NCBI GenBank assembly: GCA_021648285.1 | Contig: JAKITC010000007.1 | Location: forward strand, 1-64,000 | Direction: 5' to 3' | Length of the DNA stretch: 64,000 bases | DNA from: Sulfurimonas sp. | GTDB taxonomy: Bacteria > Campylobacterota > Campylobacteria > Campylobacterales > Sulfurimonadaceae | In this document: piece by piece, positions 34,990 to 44,932 of the stretch | Layout: the number at the start of each line of letters is the position of its first letter | How positions within the stretch are numbered: the stretch's first letter is position 1 | The notes under the pieces: model-generated | What the model was told of the DNA's origin: nothing | The model's database searches: none | What the model saw: only the letters and a program-made list of their open reading frames with translations | Made by a program: the position numbers and the translations under genes

Positions 34990-35835
34990 TTACTTTACTT
35001 TTTTTGCCACTTCTAGATTTAGGTATTTTAGCATATCTAAATCTTTACTCATAATTCTCCCGCTTGTTGTAAGATAATTTCCTATCACAATAGAGTTTGC
35101 ACCGTAGTCAAAGATCTCATTTTGTCTATTGCCAAACATAAGTTCTCTGCCACCTGCAACCATTATACGCTCGGCATTTGGAATAGTTTCACGAGTAAGT
35201 TTTACAAGACTTAGTGCTTCATCAGTCGATAAAGAGTTTGGTTGTAATTCTAGTGCTTCGTTATGATGATAAAAGTTTATAGGTACTGATGTTGGATTTA
35301 AAGATTTTAGAGACTCTAACATTGATATTCTATCTTGCTGAGTCTCCCCAAGTCCAAAAATTCCTCCTGTTATTAGAACTAGACCAGACTTATTAACATT
35401 TTGACATGTTTCGTAACGCTCTTCCCAAGAATGGGTTGTACATATTTGTGGATAGAAGTCTCTAGAAGTCTCTAGATTATGATTATATGCTTTAATTCCA
35501 GCCTCTTTAAGTGTTAAAAGTTGTTCAATACTAGCTGTACCATTACACGCTATAAGTCTAAGCTCTGGCACTTCTTTTGTTAAAACTCTTGCCGTATTAC
35601 AGACAAAGTCAAGAGTTTTATCATTTAGTCCCTTATCGGCTGTAACTAGGCAGAAGCCTAAAGCACCATTGTCCCTGGCAGTTTTAGCTTCTTCTATAAT
35701 TTTGTCAATATCTTTTTGTTTGTATCTGTCAATATCTGCTTTATATCTTACACTTTGAGAACAAAATTTACAATCTTCTTTACATGTACCACTGTTAATA
35801 TTACAGATTGAGCACAGAAATATCTCTTTATTCAT
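34990..35835 (-). CDS. bioB: Biotin synthase
   Basis: A 281-aa radical SAM enzyme with the cluster motif C-x3-C-x2-C in GTCKEDCKFCSQS near residues 17-26, the YNHNLETS(R) segment near 118 and the [2Fe-2S]-linked RIMVAGGRELMFG near 218. It inserts sulfur into dethiobiotin. The length matches the short BioB of Campylobacterota. It overlaps the phosphoesterase gene by 8 nt. No other bio genes are nearby. Confidence 0.9.
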   Translation of the reverse strand: MNKEIFLCSICNINSGTCKEDCKFCSQSVRYKADIDRYKQKDIDKIIEEAKTARDNGALGFCLVTADKGLNDKTLDFVCNTARVLTKEVPELRLIACNGTASIEQLLTLKEAGIKAYNHNLETSRDFYPQICTTHSWEERYETCQNVNKSGLVLITGGIFGLGETQQDRISMLESLKSLNPTSVPINFYHHNEALELQPNSLSTDEALSLVKLTRETIPNAERIMVAGGRELMFGNRQNEIFDYGANSIVIGNYLTTSGRIMSKDLDMLKYLNLEVAKKVK

Positions 35836-36352
35836 GGTGTTCTCTTATATATTTAAAGTGTTTCTCTTTGATAACATCACTTTTATTAGCTCTTGTGTAG
35901 TGAGTTACTTTAAATTCACTTTTCTCGACTTCAAGCATAGCCCATTCTGAGACTGGTTTACTTCTGGCACACACCTCTCCAGAGTTTAAAAACAGAGTAT
36001 TGCCTTTGAAGTCACTATCAAATGTATGTGTATGGCCAAATATTACAACATCAGCGTCAGGCGACATGTAAAAAGGCAGATGCATGAGTTTAAATTTTGT
36101 ATCTGCTATTTTAAAAAAGTATGGCTCTTGTACAAGATTGAAATCAGCGTGATATGTGGCTAAATGAGCATCGTTATTGCCATAAACTGCAACATATTTT
36201 AGTCCACAGTTTTTGAGAAGTTCAAGAGTTTCAACTTCTACTATATCACCGGCATGAATTATAAATTCAGCACCATCCTTTATTAACACATCAAGAGCTC
36301 GTTGAGCTTTTTTAACCTTAGAGTGAGTGTCTGAAATGACGCCTATTCGCAA
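35828..36352 (-). CDS. YfcE-type metallophosphoesterase
   Basis: A 174-aa protein with the metal-binding motifs of the family: GVISDTHS near residue 4, HAGDIV near 33, GNND near 57 and FGHTHTFD near 105. It hydrolyses phosphodiesters; the physiological substrate is unknown. Start TTG 36352 was chosen since AAGGAG lies 6 nt before it and the first residues then match the family; an upstream TTG at 36373 is less likely. The bioB start lies inside its end. Confidence 0.8.
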   Translation of the reverse strand: MRIGVISDTHSKVKKAQRALDVLIKDGAEFIIHAGDIVEVETLELLKNCGLKYVAVYGNNDAHLATYHADFNLVQEPYFFKIADTKFKLMHLPFYMSPDADVVIFGHTHTFDSDFKGNTLFLNSGEVCARSKPVSEWAMLEVEKSEFKVTHYTRANKSDVIKEKHFKYIREHHE

Positions 36353-36393
36353 TTTTGTCTCCTTAAATCGCAACTATGTCCCGCTTTAATTCC

Positions 36394-36445
36394 TCTCACA
36401 AAATAAGCTTGCGTTTTCTTTAGAAAAGCTACACCTTCGGTGAGA
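36394..36445 (-). other. Nested hairpin between topA and the phosphoesterase gene
   Basis: TCTCAC (36394-36399) pairs with GTGAGA (36440-36445), enclosing a second stem around TTTTCTTTAGAAAA (near 36413-36426). A related core TTTCTTTAGAAAA recurs after the flagellin gene at 40703-40716. It may be a processing site or weak terminator of topA; no U-tract follows on the minus strand. Confidence 0.4.
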
Positions 36446-36459
36446 AAATAATATTTAGT

Positions 36460-38685
36460 TTATTTGCTGTTGGTTTCTCGGTCAGTTCTAGCTTTGCACT
36501 TGACACACTCATAAACTTCTTTTTTTCTATATGTTCGCTCAGCTAGAAGACCGTTACAGCCTTTTTCTTTACACTTGATTTTTGTAGGTTCAAATTTACT
36601 TATGAATTTACAATCCGGATAGTTTTCACATCCCCAAAATGGTCCGCGTCTTGAGTTTTTGAGGCTTATTTTCCCACCACAATCAGGGCAAGGTGTTTCA
36701 GAAGTTTTTTCCTCTACATTGATGCTTTTAGTATTTTTACAATCAGGATAATCGATACATGCTAAAAATTGACCATTTCTACCATTTTTAATTATCATAT
36801 CTTTTCCACACTTGTCACACTTAACATCGCTTGTCTCAACTACAACTTCTACCTTATTGCCGTCCGCATCTACTTGTTCAGTATATTTACATTTAGGAAA
36901 ACCGCTACACGCTACAAAGTTTCCAAATCTACCTGAACGAAGAAGTAGTTCCTCTCCACATTTAGGGCAGTTTCTTCCAAGTGGTTTTGCAAGTTTAAGT
37001 GAAACTATCTTTTCTTTTCCTCGTGCGATTTGATCCATAAAAGGAAAATAAAACTCACTTAAAAGCTCTTGCCAATCTACATTTCCTTGGGATACTTTAT
37101 CAAGCTTCTCTTCCATGTTTGCAGTAAAAGAGATGTCAACAATATTTGCAAAGTTCTTCTCCAACATGTCTGTTACAGTAAATGCTATCTCGGTAGGGAT
37201 AATCTGTTTTTTCTCAATTGTCACATAAGTACGACCGCTTAGGGTTGCAATTGTCGGAGCATAGGTAGATGGACGACCAACTCCCTCAGACTCTAGTTTT
37301 TTAATAAGTGCTGCTTCAGAGTATCTAGCCGGTGGTTCAGTAAAATGTTGCTCAGGTTTAACACTCTGGATGTCTACTTTTTCACCCTCTTTTAGAGTTG
37401 GAAGAAGTTTATCTTTATCTTCTGCTCCAGTTAGTGCATAAAAACCGTCAAAAATAAGTTTTCTACCGCTTGCTCTATACTCGTTTTCTTTTCCACTAAA
37501 GATGATACTCTGTTGTTCAAAAACAGCATCTTCCATTTGACAAGACATAAATCTTTCATAGATTAGACGGTAAAGTTTTATCTCATCTGCTTTTAAAAAG
37601 CTCCCAGCCACTTCTGGAGTAAATGCAAGTGTAGTAGGACGAATAGCCTCGTGAGCCTCTTGTGCACCTTTTGATTTTTTAGTATAAACTTTTGGTTCTT
37701 TTGGCAGGTATTTCTCACCAAATCTACTCTCAATTACGCCACGAACAGCAGTTACAGCCTCATGAGCTAAGTTAAGTGAATCTGTTCTCATATATGTAAT
37801 AACACCAGAAGTACCACTTGGAGTTTTTACGCCTTCATAAAGAGCCTGTGCCACCATCATAGTTTTTTTAGGAGTAAACCCTAGTTTACTTGAAGCAGTT
37901 TGCTGTAGAGTTGAAGTCATAAATGGTGGAGGAGTTTTAGAACTTCTTTTTTTAGTCTCTATTTTAGAGATTATAAAATTATCTGCTTTTACGCTTTTCG
38001 TTATAGCTTGGGCATCATTTTTATTCTCTATAGACATTTTTGAGAGTTTATTGCCAATATGAGTTGTTAGAGTAGCTTCAATATCTTTTTTAAATAGTGT
38101 ATCTATTGTCCAATACTCTACAGGGATAAATGCTTTTATCTCTCTCTCACGGTCAACTACAAGTTTTAGAGTTGAAGATTGAACGCGACCGCCTGAAAGA
38201 CCTTTTTGAATCTTAGAGGCAAGTAGAGGTGAAAGTTTATAACCAACTACACGGTCAAGCATACGACGAGCCTGTTGAGCGTTTACCATATCCATATCTA
38301 TTTTACGAGCAGATTCTAGTGCGTGTTTTATTGCAGTTTCTGTAATCTCATGAAAAACAATTCTTGGAAGTTCTTCTGGGTCTTTTTTAATAGCATGTGC
38401 TATGTGCCATCCAATTGCTTCACCCTCACGGTCCTCATCGGTCGCGATATATATAGTATCAGCTTTCTTCGCTAAGTCTTTAATTTCTTTAACGATTGCT
38501 GCGTTCTCTTTTGCAACACTGTAAGCAGGCACAAGGTGATTGCTCTCTCCATCTATTGTAATTCCAAAGCGAGACTTGGGCAGATCTCGTATATGTCCTT
38601 TAGAAGCAATAACCTCATAATCCTTGCCTAAGAAGTTTTTAATAGTCTTGGCTTTGGCTGGTGATTCGACGATAATTAAGTTCAA
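36460..38685 (-). CDS. topA: DNA topoisomerase I
   Basis: A 741-aa type IA topoisomerase. The toprim domain starts MNLIIVESPAKAKTI with the acidic IATDEDREGEAIGWH near 75-90. The active-site tyrosine lies in GVITYMRTDSLN. Four cysteine-rich zinc ribbons follow in the C-terminal ~150 residues (CPKC..., CDKC..., CPDC..., CKEKGC...), a usual number for the class. It relaxes negative supercoils. The gene is divergent from flagellin, with a 211-nt gap. Confidence 0.95.
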   Translation of the reverse strand: MNLIIVESPAKAKTIKNFLGKDYEVIASKGHIRDLPKSRFGITIDGESNHLVPAYSVAKENAAIVKEIKDLAKKADTIYIATDEDREGEAIGWHIAHAIKKDPEELPRIVFHEITETAIKHALESARKIDMDMVNAQQARRMLDRVVGYKLSPLLASKIQKGLSGGRVQSSTLKLVVDREREIKAFIPVEYWTIDTLFKKDIEATLTTHIGNKLSKMSIENKNDAQAITKSVKADNFIISKIETKKRSSKTPPPFMTSTLQQTASSKLGFTPKKTMMVAQALYEGVKTPSGTSGVITYMRTDSLNLAHEAVTAVRGVIESRFGEKYLPKEPKVYTKKSKGAQEAHEAIRPTTLAFTPEVAGSFLKADEIKLYRLIYERFMSCQMEDAVFEQQSIIFSGKENEYRASGRKLIFDGFYALTGAEDKDKLLPTLKEGEKVDIQSVKPEQHFTEPPARYSEAALIKKLESEGVGRPSTYAPTIATLSGRTYVTIEKKQIIPTEIAFTVTDMLEKNFANIVDISFTANMEEKLDKVSQGNVDWQELLSEFYFPFMDQIARGKEKIVSLKLAKPLGRNCPKCGEELLLRSGRFGNFVACSGFPKCKYTEQVDADGNKVEVVVETSDVKCDKCGKDMIIKNGRNGQFLACIDYPDCKNTKSINVEEKTSETPCPDCGGKISLKNSRRGPFWGCENYPDCKFISKFEPTKIKCKEKGCNGLLAERTYRKKEVYECVKCKARTDRETNSK

Positions 38686-38795
38686 ATAGTTTTCCTATAA
38701 TATAGTATAGTAATTGTTTTAGTTTTGGAAGTGTATCAAAAAAATCATAAATAATGAAAATTAGAAAAGCATTTAAAATAATTTTATGAAAATAT

Positions 38796-38822
38796 TAAAG
38801 TTATTTTCTTTATAGACGATAG
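38796..38822 (+). promoter_or_regulatory. Sigma-28 (FliA) promoter of the flagellin gene
   Basis: TAAA (38796-38799), exactly 15 nt, then GACGATAG (38815-38822) match the FliA consensus TAAA-N15-GCCGATAA at six of eight -10 bases. It lies about 70 nt before the flagellin ATG, as usual for class 3 flagellar genes. Confidence 0.8.
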
Positions 38823-38833
38823 TACTATTTAAT

Positions 38834-38877
38834 CAGCAAGGAAGCTGACAACAAAATTAACTAGAGCGAAAGGCTCT
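38834..38877 (+). promoter_or_regulatory. Two hairpins in the flagellin mRNA leader
   Basis: CAGC (38834-38837)/GCTG (38844-38847) and AGAGC/GGCTCT (38863-38877) with a GAAA loop lie between the sigma-28 promoter and the ribosome site AAAAGGA (about 38883-38889). Stable leaders of this kind can prolong flagellin mRNA life or take part in translational control; function here is inferred. Confidence 0.5.
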
Positions 38878-38896
38878 GACCCTAAAAGGATTTATT

Positions 38897-40675
38897 ATGG
38901 GATTTAGAATTAACACAAATATTGCTGCGATGAACTCGCACAGAAACGCGGTGAACACAAACTTAGGACTAGATAAAAGTCTTAACTCTTTAAGTTCAGG
39001 TCTTCGTATTAACAAGGCTGCCGATGATGCTTCAGGAATGACGATTGCAGATAGTCTTCGTTCACAAGCTCAAGGTCTCGGTCAAGCTATTAATAATGCA
39101 AATGATGGTGTTGCAGTTATTCAAACAGCGGATGGTGCTCTTGATGAATATATCAATATCATTAACACTGTAAGAACTAAAGCGATCCAAGCAGCGTCAG
39201 ATGGTCAAAATGCTGATTCTCGTAAAGCGATTCAAGCGGATATTGATCGTCTTTTAGAGGCGGCAAATGGTATTGCTACTACAACTCAGTTTAATGGTCA
39301 ACAACTTCTTGACGGTACTTACACTAACAAAGCTTTCCATATTGGTGCTTATGCCAATGAAACGCTTAATCTTTCTGTAGCAAATACTCAGGTAGATGCA
39401 GTTGGTGCAGTTAATAAAGCTACGGATAACGGTACTTTTCAAAATAGTATCCTTGCAGCGGCGACGGCATCTCAAGTAAGTGATACTGGTGCTCATCAGC
39501 TAACTAGCCTTTTAACGATCAATGGATCAGATGTAACCGCGACATTAAACAGTACTTATGCAAATAAACTTTTAGATGCAAGTAGTGTTGCGGCGGCTAT
39601 TTCTGATGCTACTAATGTTCATGCAATTGCAACTAACACGATGGTTGGTTCTGGAGCAATGAGTGCTGGAACAATTTCTGGTGGTGCAACTGACTTCTTA
39701 AAAATCAACGGTGTAAATCTTGGTGCTGTTACGCTTACAGCTCTTGATAGTACTAAATCTTTAAAAACAGCTATCAATAGTATTTCTGATCTTACAGGTG
39801 TTTCGGCAGATGTAGATAAAACAGGTGTTCTTACATTGACATCAAAAGATGGTTCTAATATTAGTATCGATGCTGGAGGATTAGGTGCTACTTTAACTGG
39901 TTTGGCTGATAATCAAACGCAAGTAACAGCAGCAGCTAATACAGCTCTTAGTGCAACAAGTGTTACTTCTGTAACATTAACGGCAGGTGAGTTAGTTATT
40001 AATGGTATTGATATGGCCGGTACATATGGTTCTGGTGGTGCAGGAAGTGCTGCTGATGAATTAAAAGTGGCAATCAGAAAAATAGACGGTTTAGAGACTT
40101 CTACAGTGTCTGGTGGTCAAGTTGTTTTAAATGAAAACACTGGTATTGATATCAATGTGGCTGGCAGCAGTACTGCAGCAAATGGTGATAATGTACAATT
40201 TGTTGCCGCTCAACAGGGAATATTCAATAGTTCTGATAAAGGTGAAATCATTCTTTATTCAAATGATACTATTTCTATAGTAACTACTGATAAAAATGAT
40301 AACAAAATGGACAATGTAATTGGTTTCAAGGAGGAAGCTCTTAGAGTTGCAGCAGGGGCTGATCGTTTAAGTACTATAGATGTAACAGATCGTAGATCTG
40401 CGGAACTTGCGATTCTAATTACTGATTCTGCATTAAAACAAGTTGATGGTAGTCGTGCAGATCTTGGTTCTGTTCAAAATCAACTTGAATCAACTATCCG
40501 TAATATATCTGTTACACAGGTAAATGTTACAGCAGCTGAATCACAAATTCGTGATGTTGACTTCGCTCAAGAGTCTGCAAACTTTGCAAAACTTAATATT
40601 CTTGCTCAGTCTGGTTCTTATGCAATGTCTCAAGCTAACGCTGTTCAACAAAACGTGATGCGTCTACTACAATAG
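38897..40675 (+). CDS. Flagellin
   Basis: A 592-aa flagellin with conserved ends: N-terminal MGFRINTNIAAMNSHRNA and LNSLSSGLRINKAADDASGM, C-terminal RDVDFAQESANFAKLNILAQ ending NVMRLLQ. These form the D0/D1 filament core. The middle (~170-480) is Ala/Thr/Ser/Gly-rich and variable, the surface part that is usually O-glycosylated in Campylobacterota, with many Ser/Thr acceptors. It has a sigma-28 promoter and lies beside a Maf glycosyltransferase gene and a sugar cluster. A second flagellin gene may exist elsewhere. Confidence 0.95.
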   Translation: MGFRINTNIAAMNSHRNAVNTNLGLDKSLNSLSSGLRINKAADDASGMTIADSLRSQAQGLGQAINNANDGVAVIQTADGALDEYINIINTVRTKAIQAASDGQNADSRKAIQADIDRLLEAANGIATTTQFNGQQLLDGTYTNKAFHIGAYANETLNLSVANTQVDAVGAVNKATDNGTFQNSILAAATASQVSDTGAHQLTSLLTINGSDVTATLNSTYANKLLDASSVAAAISDATNVHAIATNTMVGSGAMSAGTISGGATDFLKINGVNLGAVTLTALDSTKSLKTAINSISDLTGVSADVDKTGVLTLTSKDGSNISIDAGGLGATLTGLADNQTQVTAAANTALSATSVTSVTLTAGELVINGIDMAGTYGSGGAGSAADELKVAIRKIDGLETSTVSGGQVVLNENTGIDINVAGSSTAANGDNVQFVAAQQGIFNSSDKGEIILYSNDTISIVTTDKNDNKMDNVIGFKEEALRVAAGADRLSTIDVTDRRSAELAILITDSALKQVDGSRADLGSVQNQLESTIRNISVTQVNVTAAESQIRDVDFAQESANFAKLNILAQSGSYAMSQANAVQQNVMRLLQ

Positions 40676-40756
40676 ATGCGTTAAGAGCGTAAGCTCTTTC
40701 ACGTTTCTTTAGAAAACGTAATGAGATTATTACAGTAGTAATTCTTTCATTATTTG

Positions 40757-40785
40757 AACCAAAGCTTATTTAGCTTTGGTTTTTA
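40757..40785 (+). terminator. Rho-independent terminator after flagellin
   Basis: Ten perfect pairs join AACCAAAGCT (40757-40766) and AGCTTTGGTT (40772-40781) around a 5-nt loop, followed by TTTT and more T-rich sequence. Two smaller hairpins precede it at 40685-40696 and 40701-40719. It sits between the flagellin and maf 3' ends and could also slow transcription from the minus strand. Confidence 0.85.
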
Positions 40786-40793
40786 TTCTTCTC

Positions 40794-42815
40794 TTATAAA
40801 CTTTTTTCTGCAAATAATTTGTAAACATGCATCGTTTTTATATAAATATTTAATATTTTTTCAATCTGTGATACTAAAATCGTGTTTATCTTTTTTATAT
40901 GTTTTTTGTTATTACTTAGCTCTTTTGTATTAAAAAAATCAAAGATATAAGGGGTTATGTATAAAAAATAAGAGTACATAATATAATTTATATCTAAAGC
41001 TTTTTCTTTTTCTTTTCCTATTAAAGTATTGATAAGTTGAGATAGTGTTAGCATATATAAATCTAGATTTGGATAAGATTTTTTAAGGTTGTAATCTTTT
41101 AGAGTATCAAAAAGATAAATCCCTTCGTTTAAAGCTTCGCTAATGTAATCAGTATCGTCTTGATTTACGTGATTTTGCGAGAAGGATTGAAAGAAATTTT
41201 CTAACTCATTTCTTAATGGCTTAGAAAATATATCCATATTTGTTAGGTTAAAATCTTCTATTTTCAGAGGTATAGTGCCCTTTAAAAATGCACCGTCACT
41301 CAGGTTATATACAGTTTGGTCTGGTTTTTGATACATGTCATGCAACATACCAAAATCATGTATAGAGGTTTTAAAAATAGGTATAGTAGGAACTTTGTCT
41401 AAAAAATTACCTTTGACATAAGCTACAGTGTGTTCAAGTTGATGATTATAAACATCTTCCATTTCATTGTTCAGTTTACCACCTCTTTCATGCTCCTCAT
41501 TTGCATACATTCGTTTTGTTTCTGCATCAAGTGCTAAGTCAAGACCAAGCATATATAGAGTTTTTATTCCAAAGATTAATAATAGTCCATATGATAGTTC
41601 TCCGACACTAGGACTGGTTATAGAGCCAAAATTTTGTTTACAGTGTGAATTGCTTTCAAAGATATAGATGTTTTTCTTTGGTACCATATTTGATACTTTT
41701 TTACTAACCATGGAGGAAAAAACAAATATTGTGTCAGAGAGAAAGCTTTCTACTTTAATACCTTTGAAAAATTTTAATAGTATTTCATCTGGATCAAGAT
41801 TTACTACAATGTCTGGTTTAATATTATGCTTATACAGAGTTTGTAATGAAGCTAGTACACAAATAATAATAAATTTATTCTGGTTTGCTTTAACCCAATC
41901 AATTTGTTTCAATAGTGATGGACCGGCTGCAAGCAGTAAAACAGATTTTTTTACAAAAAAATTATTATTTACATGTTCAGAGATATTAAGATAGTTATAA
42001 TTTTCTACAAGATACTCAGGTGTTTTTAATATATTTTTTAATTGTGTAGCGTATGGATATGCAATGTAATTTTGTGTAATAATTATGTCTTGAATCTTTT
42101 TTATTTTTGAAATATAGTTTTCCGAAAAAATTGTGTATTTTAGGTAATGATTATGATTGTACCCAGAAATTAAATAGTTTTCAAATGTAGATTTAAATTC
42201 AGAATTATTCTCTGCAATAGAATAAAAAATTTTTATATTTTCAAATACTTTGTTATAATCAATAGTAAATAGTGAAAGTCTAAAGAGTTCTAAATCATCT
42301 TCTATTATTAGAACTTTTGATGATTTTATTTTATTTTGAATCAATTCAAGATGCTTTCCATTTCCAACACCAAAAAAAATATATTTTTCTAAGCGTTTGA
42401 GCGTTGTTGTCGCTTTAGGTGCATTTTTTGTTGTGTAAAAAATTAAATTAGATGTTGCATATAATGGAGAATAGGAAATTTCAATTATATCATGGAATTG
42501 TTGAGCGTAATTTTCACTTAAATTTTGATTATAAAATGTTTCAATTACGTTTTCTGTTTTAGTGTGATTTACTTTTTTGGCTACTTTTTTTGATATTTCA
42601 TTGCTATTCTCACCGTATAAGAATTGCTGACTCTCAAGTTCTTGAATATCGAAATAATTATTTTTATATTCAAGAGAATACTTTTCTTTGTATTGTCCGG
42701 TTTCTATCGCAATGTTTAGAAGATTAAGCTTTTTATATACTTCAGGATGTTGTGTAGAAAAATAATCCATGTTATTTTGGTATGTTTGGAGAGCCTGATC
42801 TTCTATGGAGTTCAT
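40794..42815 (-). CDS. Motility-associated Maf glycosyltransferase (DUF115)
   Basis: A 673-aa protein. The central domain has the DUF115/MptE-like signature VLLLAAGPSLLKQIDWV near residue 295, DIVVNLDPDE near 335 and LYMLGLDLALDAETKRMY near 428. Maf proteins transfer nonulosonic acids (pseudaminic or legionaminic acid) onto flagellin in Campylobacter and Aeromonas. Its 3' end faces flagellin, separated by a terminator. It is consistent with flagellin as substrate; the exact sugar is unknown. Confidence 0.85.
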   Translation of the reverse strand: MNSIEDQALQTYQNNMDYFSTQHPEVYKKLNLLNIAIETGQYKEKYSLEYKNNYFDIQELESQQFLYGENSNEISKKVAKKVNHTKTENVIETFYNQNLSENYAQQFHDIIEISYSPLYATSNLIFYTTKNAPKATTTLKRLEKYIFFGVGNGKHLELIQNKIKSSKVLIIEDDLELFRLSLFTIDYNKVFENIKIFYSIAENNSEFKSTFENYLISGYNHNHYLKYTIFSENYISKIKKIQDIIITQNYIAYPYATQLKNILKTPEYLVENYNYLNISEHVNNNFFVKKSVLLLAAGPSLLKQIDWVKANQNKFIIICVLASLQTLYKHNIKPDIVVNLDPDEILLKFFKGIKVESFLSDTIFVFSSMVSKKVSNMVPKKNIYIFESNSHCKQNFGSITSPSVGELSYGLLLIFGIKTLYMLGLDLALDAETKRMYANEEHERGGKLNNEMEDVYNHQLEHTVAYVKGNFLDKVPTIPIFKTSIHDFGMLHDMYQKPDQTVYNLSDGAFLKGTIPLKIEDFNLTNMDIFSKPLRNELENFFQSFSQNHVNQDDTDYISEALNEGIYLFDTLKDYNLKKSYPNLDLYMLTLSQLINTLIGKEKEKALDINYIMYSYFLYITPYIFDFFNTKELSNNKKHIKKINTILVSQIEKILNIYIKTMHVYKLFAEKSL

Positions 42816-42869
42816 TGAATGCCTTATTTGTTATGTGTTTAATGGATTAAGCAATAGTTATTCCTGAGA

Positions 42870-43430
42870 CTATTGCTTAGCTTGTTCAATATAGTAAGAG
42901 TATATTATATGATTTAAAATCATATGCATATCTTCAACTACTCCATACTGTTCTTTTTGTGTTTGAACATGAAAATTTATATCTGATTGTTCTTTTAGTT
43001 TTCCACCGTCAAAGCCGGTGATGCCCATGATTTTAGCTTTTTTTTCTTTTGCATATTCAACTGCTTTAATTATATTTTCTGAATTTCCACTACATGAAAT
43101 GGCTATTAGCAGGTCATCTTTGTTAAGCCTGTCTTTTAGTTGCATATAAAATATATTTTCATATCCTATATCGTTTGCAATTGCGGTACAAACAGGTGTA
43201 TTGTCGCTTAAACTTTCAACATCAAAACTTTTTATACCTCTTCTTCTAAGCCCTGCACCTAAATCATTTACCATATGAGAAGCAGTGGCGGCACTTCCTC
43301 CATTACCTATTATGTAAATTCTGCCCTTTGTTTTATTAAGTATATTTATAATATCGGATATAGAGTCAAGATCACTGTTTTTTAGTATGGAAATTAGATT
43401 ATTTATGTAGCTGGTTGAAAATTCTTTCAT
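42870..43430 (-). CDS. SIS-domain sugar isomerase, GmhA-like
   Basis: A 186-aa SIS-domain protein. IYIIGNGGSAATASHMVNDLGAGLR near residues 34-58 and ISCSGNSENIIKAVEYA near 109 are typical of phosphoheptose isomerase GmhA and its relatives. It would convert sedoheptulose-7-phosphate to heptose-7-phosphate or isomerise a similar ketose phosphate. It lies between maf and the divergent sugar cluster, which holds other heptose-like functions, so it probably supplies that pathway. Confidence 0.72.
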   Translation of the reverse strand: MKEFSTSYINNLISILKNSDLDSISDIINILNKTKGRIYIIGNGGSAATASHMVNDLGAGLRRRGIKSFDVESLSDNTPVCTAIANDIGYENIFYMQLKDRLNKDDLLIAISCSGNSENIIKAVEYAKEKKAKIMGITGFDGGKLKEQSDINFHVQTQKEQYGVVEDMHMILNHIIYSYYIEQAKQ

Positions 43431-43498
43431 TTTAAAAGCCTTGTAAGTAAATATATTGTATTTTATCGATATAAATTAAATATAAAGATTAAACACCC

Positions 43499-44932
43499 AT
43501 GTATGAAGATACTTATTTTTTGAACCCGAAAGTAGCTCTAATTGTTGCCAATCAAGAGAATAGATATGGTCCAAATAATAATACTTTTTTACAAATATGC
43601 TACTATCACGGTGAAAAAATAGAGAGTGATTTAGTAAACCTGGTGCATCTGCCAATGGAAAACATGCTTGAGAACTTAAGCAATGGAATGCTCAGAATAC
43701 CAGAAAAAATTGATTTTACTGGTATTGATGTTCCAGATAATGCAAAAATACAAATTGAAGATAATATAAATAAAATTTTATCTAAATCCAGAGATTTACA
43801 ATATCGTAATGCCATGAAAAATTATGAAACGGCTAAAACAAACAAATTAAATTTCAATGAAATAATGAAGTTTTATTTACCGGCTAGCGCAAATACTAGA
43901 GTTATGCAATATATTTCTAAAGATATATATGATATTCTCAAAACACGGGAATATAAAGTTATGTACGATTTAACGTATGGAATAGAAAAGTATTCAACTA
44001 TAAGGAAGGTCAGTGAATATAATCCTCATGCTATTATAACAATAAATAATTTTCATAATATGTTTTTAAATGATGAAATATTTAATTTCGTTTGGTTCCA
44101 AGATGTAATGCCTATTATGGTTGATAATGAAGAAATATTACTAAGGGAAAGGGATTATTTTTTTTCATATACAACTACATTTACAGATTTGTTGATTAAA
44201 AAAGGTGTTGATAAAAATAAGATTTTCCAGCAACAGGTTATACCGGTAAATACTAATCAGTTTTATCTTGATGAAAATGTTAACAAAGAGAATAAGATAG
44301 TTTTTGTCGGAAGTTATTATTGTGATGATTATAGTGATTATATAAGCAAAGATATAGACTATGAATTAAATATTTTATTGAAAAAAGGAATTTCTTTATC
44401 AGTTGAAAATATACATGAAGTCTATAAAAAATATAATTTAGTATGCCTGGATAATGCAAACTTTATAACATATATACAGCAACACTATATCAGAAATGCA
44501 TGTGTTGACTGGTTATGTGAAAATCAAACTGTTGATGTTGAAATATATGGGTATGACTGGGATAAAAGTGACAAAGAACATATACTACAAAAGTTTAAAG
44601 GCAAAGCTGAGAAACATGAGTTAAATTATATATACAACAGTACCAAATATGCATTAGCTGCTTCAGGACAAGTTATAAATACACAAAGGCTTGGTGAAAT
44701 TGTACATAGTGGTGCTATTCCTCTAATATACGATTCTAGAGAGATAACTGATGAGTCTGAAACCTGGGATGACGAGTGTCTATATTTTAAAACAAAAGAA
44801 GAGCTAGATTATATTTTAGAAAATAATTTAGAACCAAAGAAATATAGATCTGAGGAAATGCTAAAATATTTTACATATGACAGTTTTTTAGACACTATAT
44901 TGCAAGTAATCGATAAAGATGTAAACAAGTGA
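43499..44932 (+). CDS. Glycosyltransferase (CgeB/GT1-like)
   Basis: A 477-aa protein. The C-terminal third, with KFKGKAEKHELNYIYNSTKYALAASGQVINTQRLGEIVHSGAIPLIY cut short here for space, resembles the 'glycosyl transferases group 1, 2' domain of CgeB-like enzymes: a conserved E(I)VHSG acceptor/donor region near residue 405. The N-terminal ~190 residues are poorly conserved. It opens the plus-strand sugar cluster and overlaps the next gene by 4 nt. It could modify the flagellin glycan. Confidence 0.6.
   Translation: MYEDTYFLNPKVALIVANQENRYGPNNNTFLQICYYHGEKIESDLVNLVHLPMENMLENLSNGMLRIPEKIDFTGIDVPDNAKIQIEDNINKILSKSRDLQYRNAMKNYETAKTNKLNFNEIMKFYLPASANTRVMQYISKDIYDILKTREYKVMYDLTYGIEKYSTIRKVSEYNPHAIITINNFHNMFLNDEIFNFVWFQDVMPIMVDNEEILLRERDYFFSYTTTFTDLLIKKGVDKNKIFQQQVIPVNTNQFYLDENVNKENKIVFVGSYYCDDYSDYISKDIDYELNILLKKGISLSVENIHEVYKKYNLVCLDNANFITYIQQHYIRNACVDWLCENQTVDVEIYGYDWDKSDKEHILQKFKGKAEKHELNYIYNSTKYALAASGQVINTQRLGEIVHSGAIPLIYDSREITDESETWDDECLYFKTKEELDYILENNLEPKKYRSEEMLKYFTYDSFLDTILQVIDKDVNK

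Noticed and set aside
43431-43498. Sigma-28 promoter for the glycosyltransferase gene
   Set aside because: TAAA and TCGATAT are present but only about 13 nt apart instead of 15.
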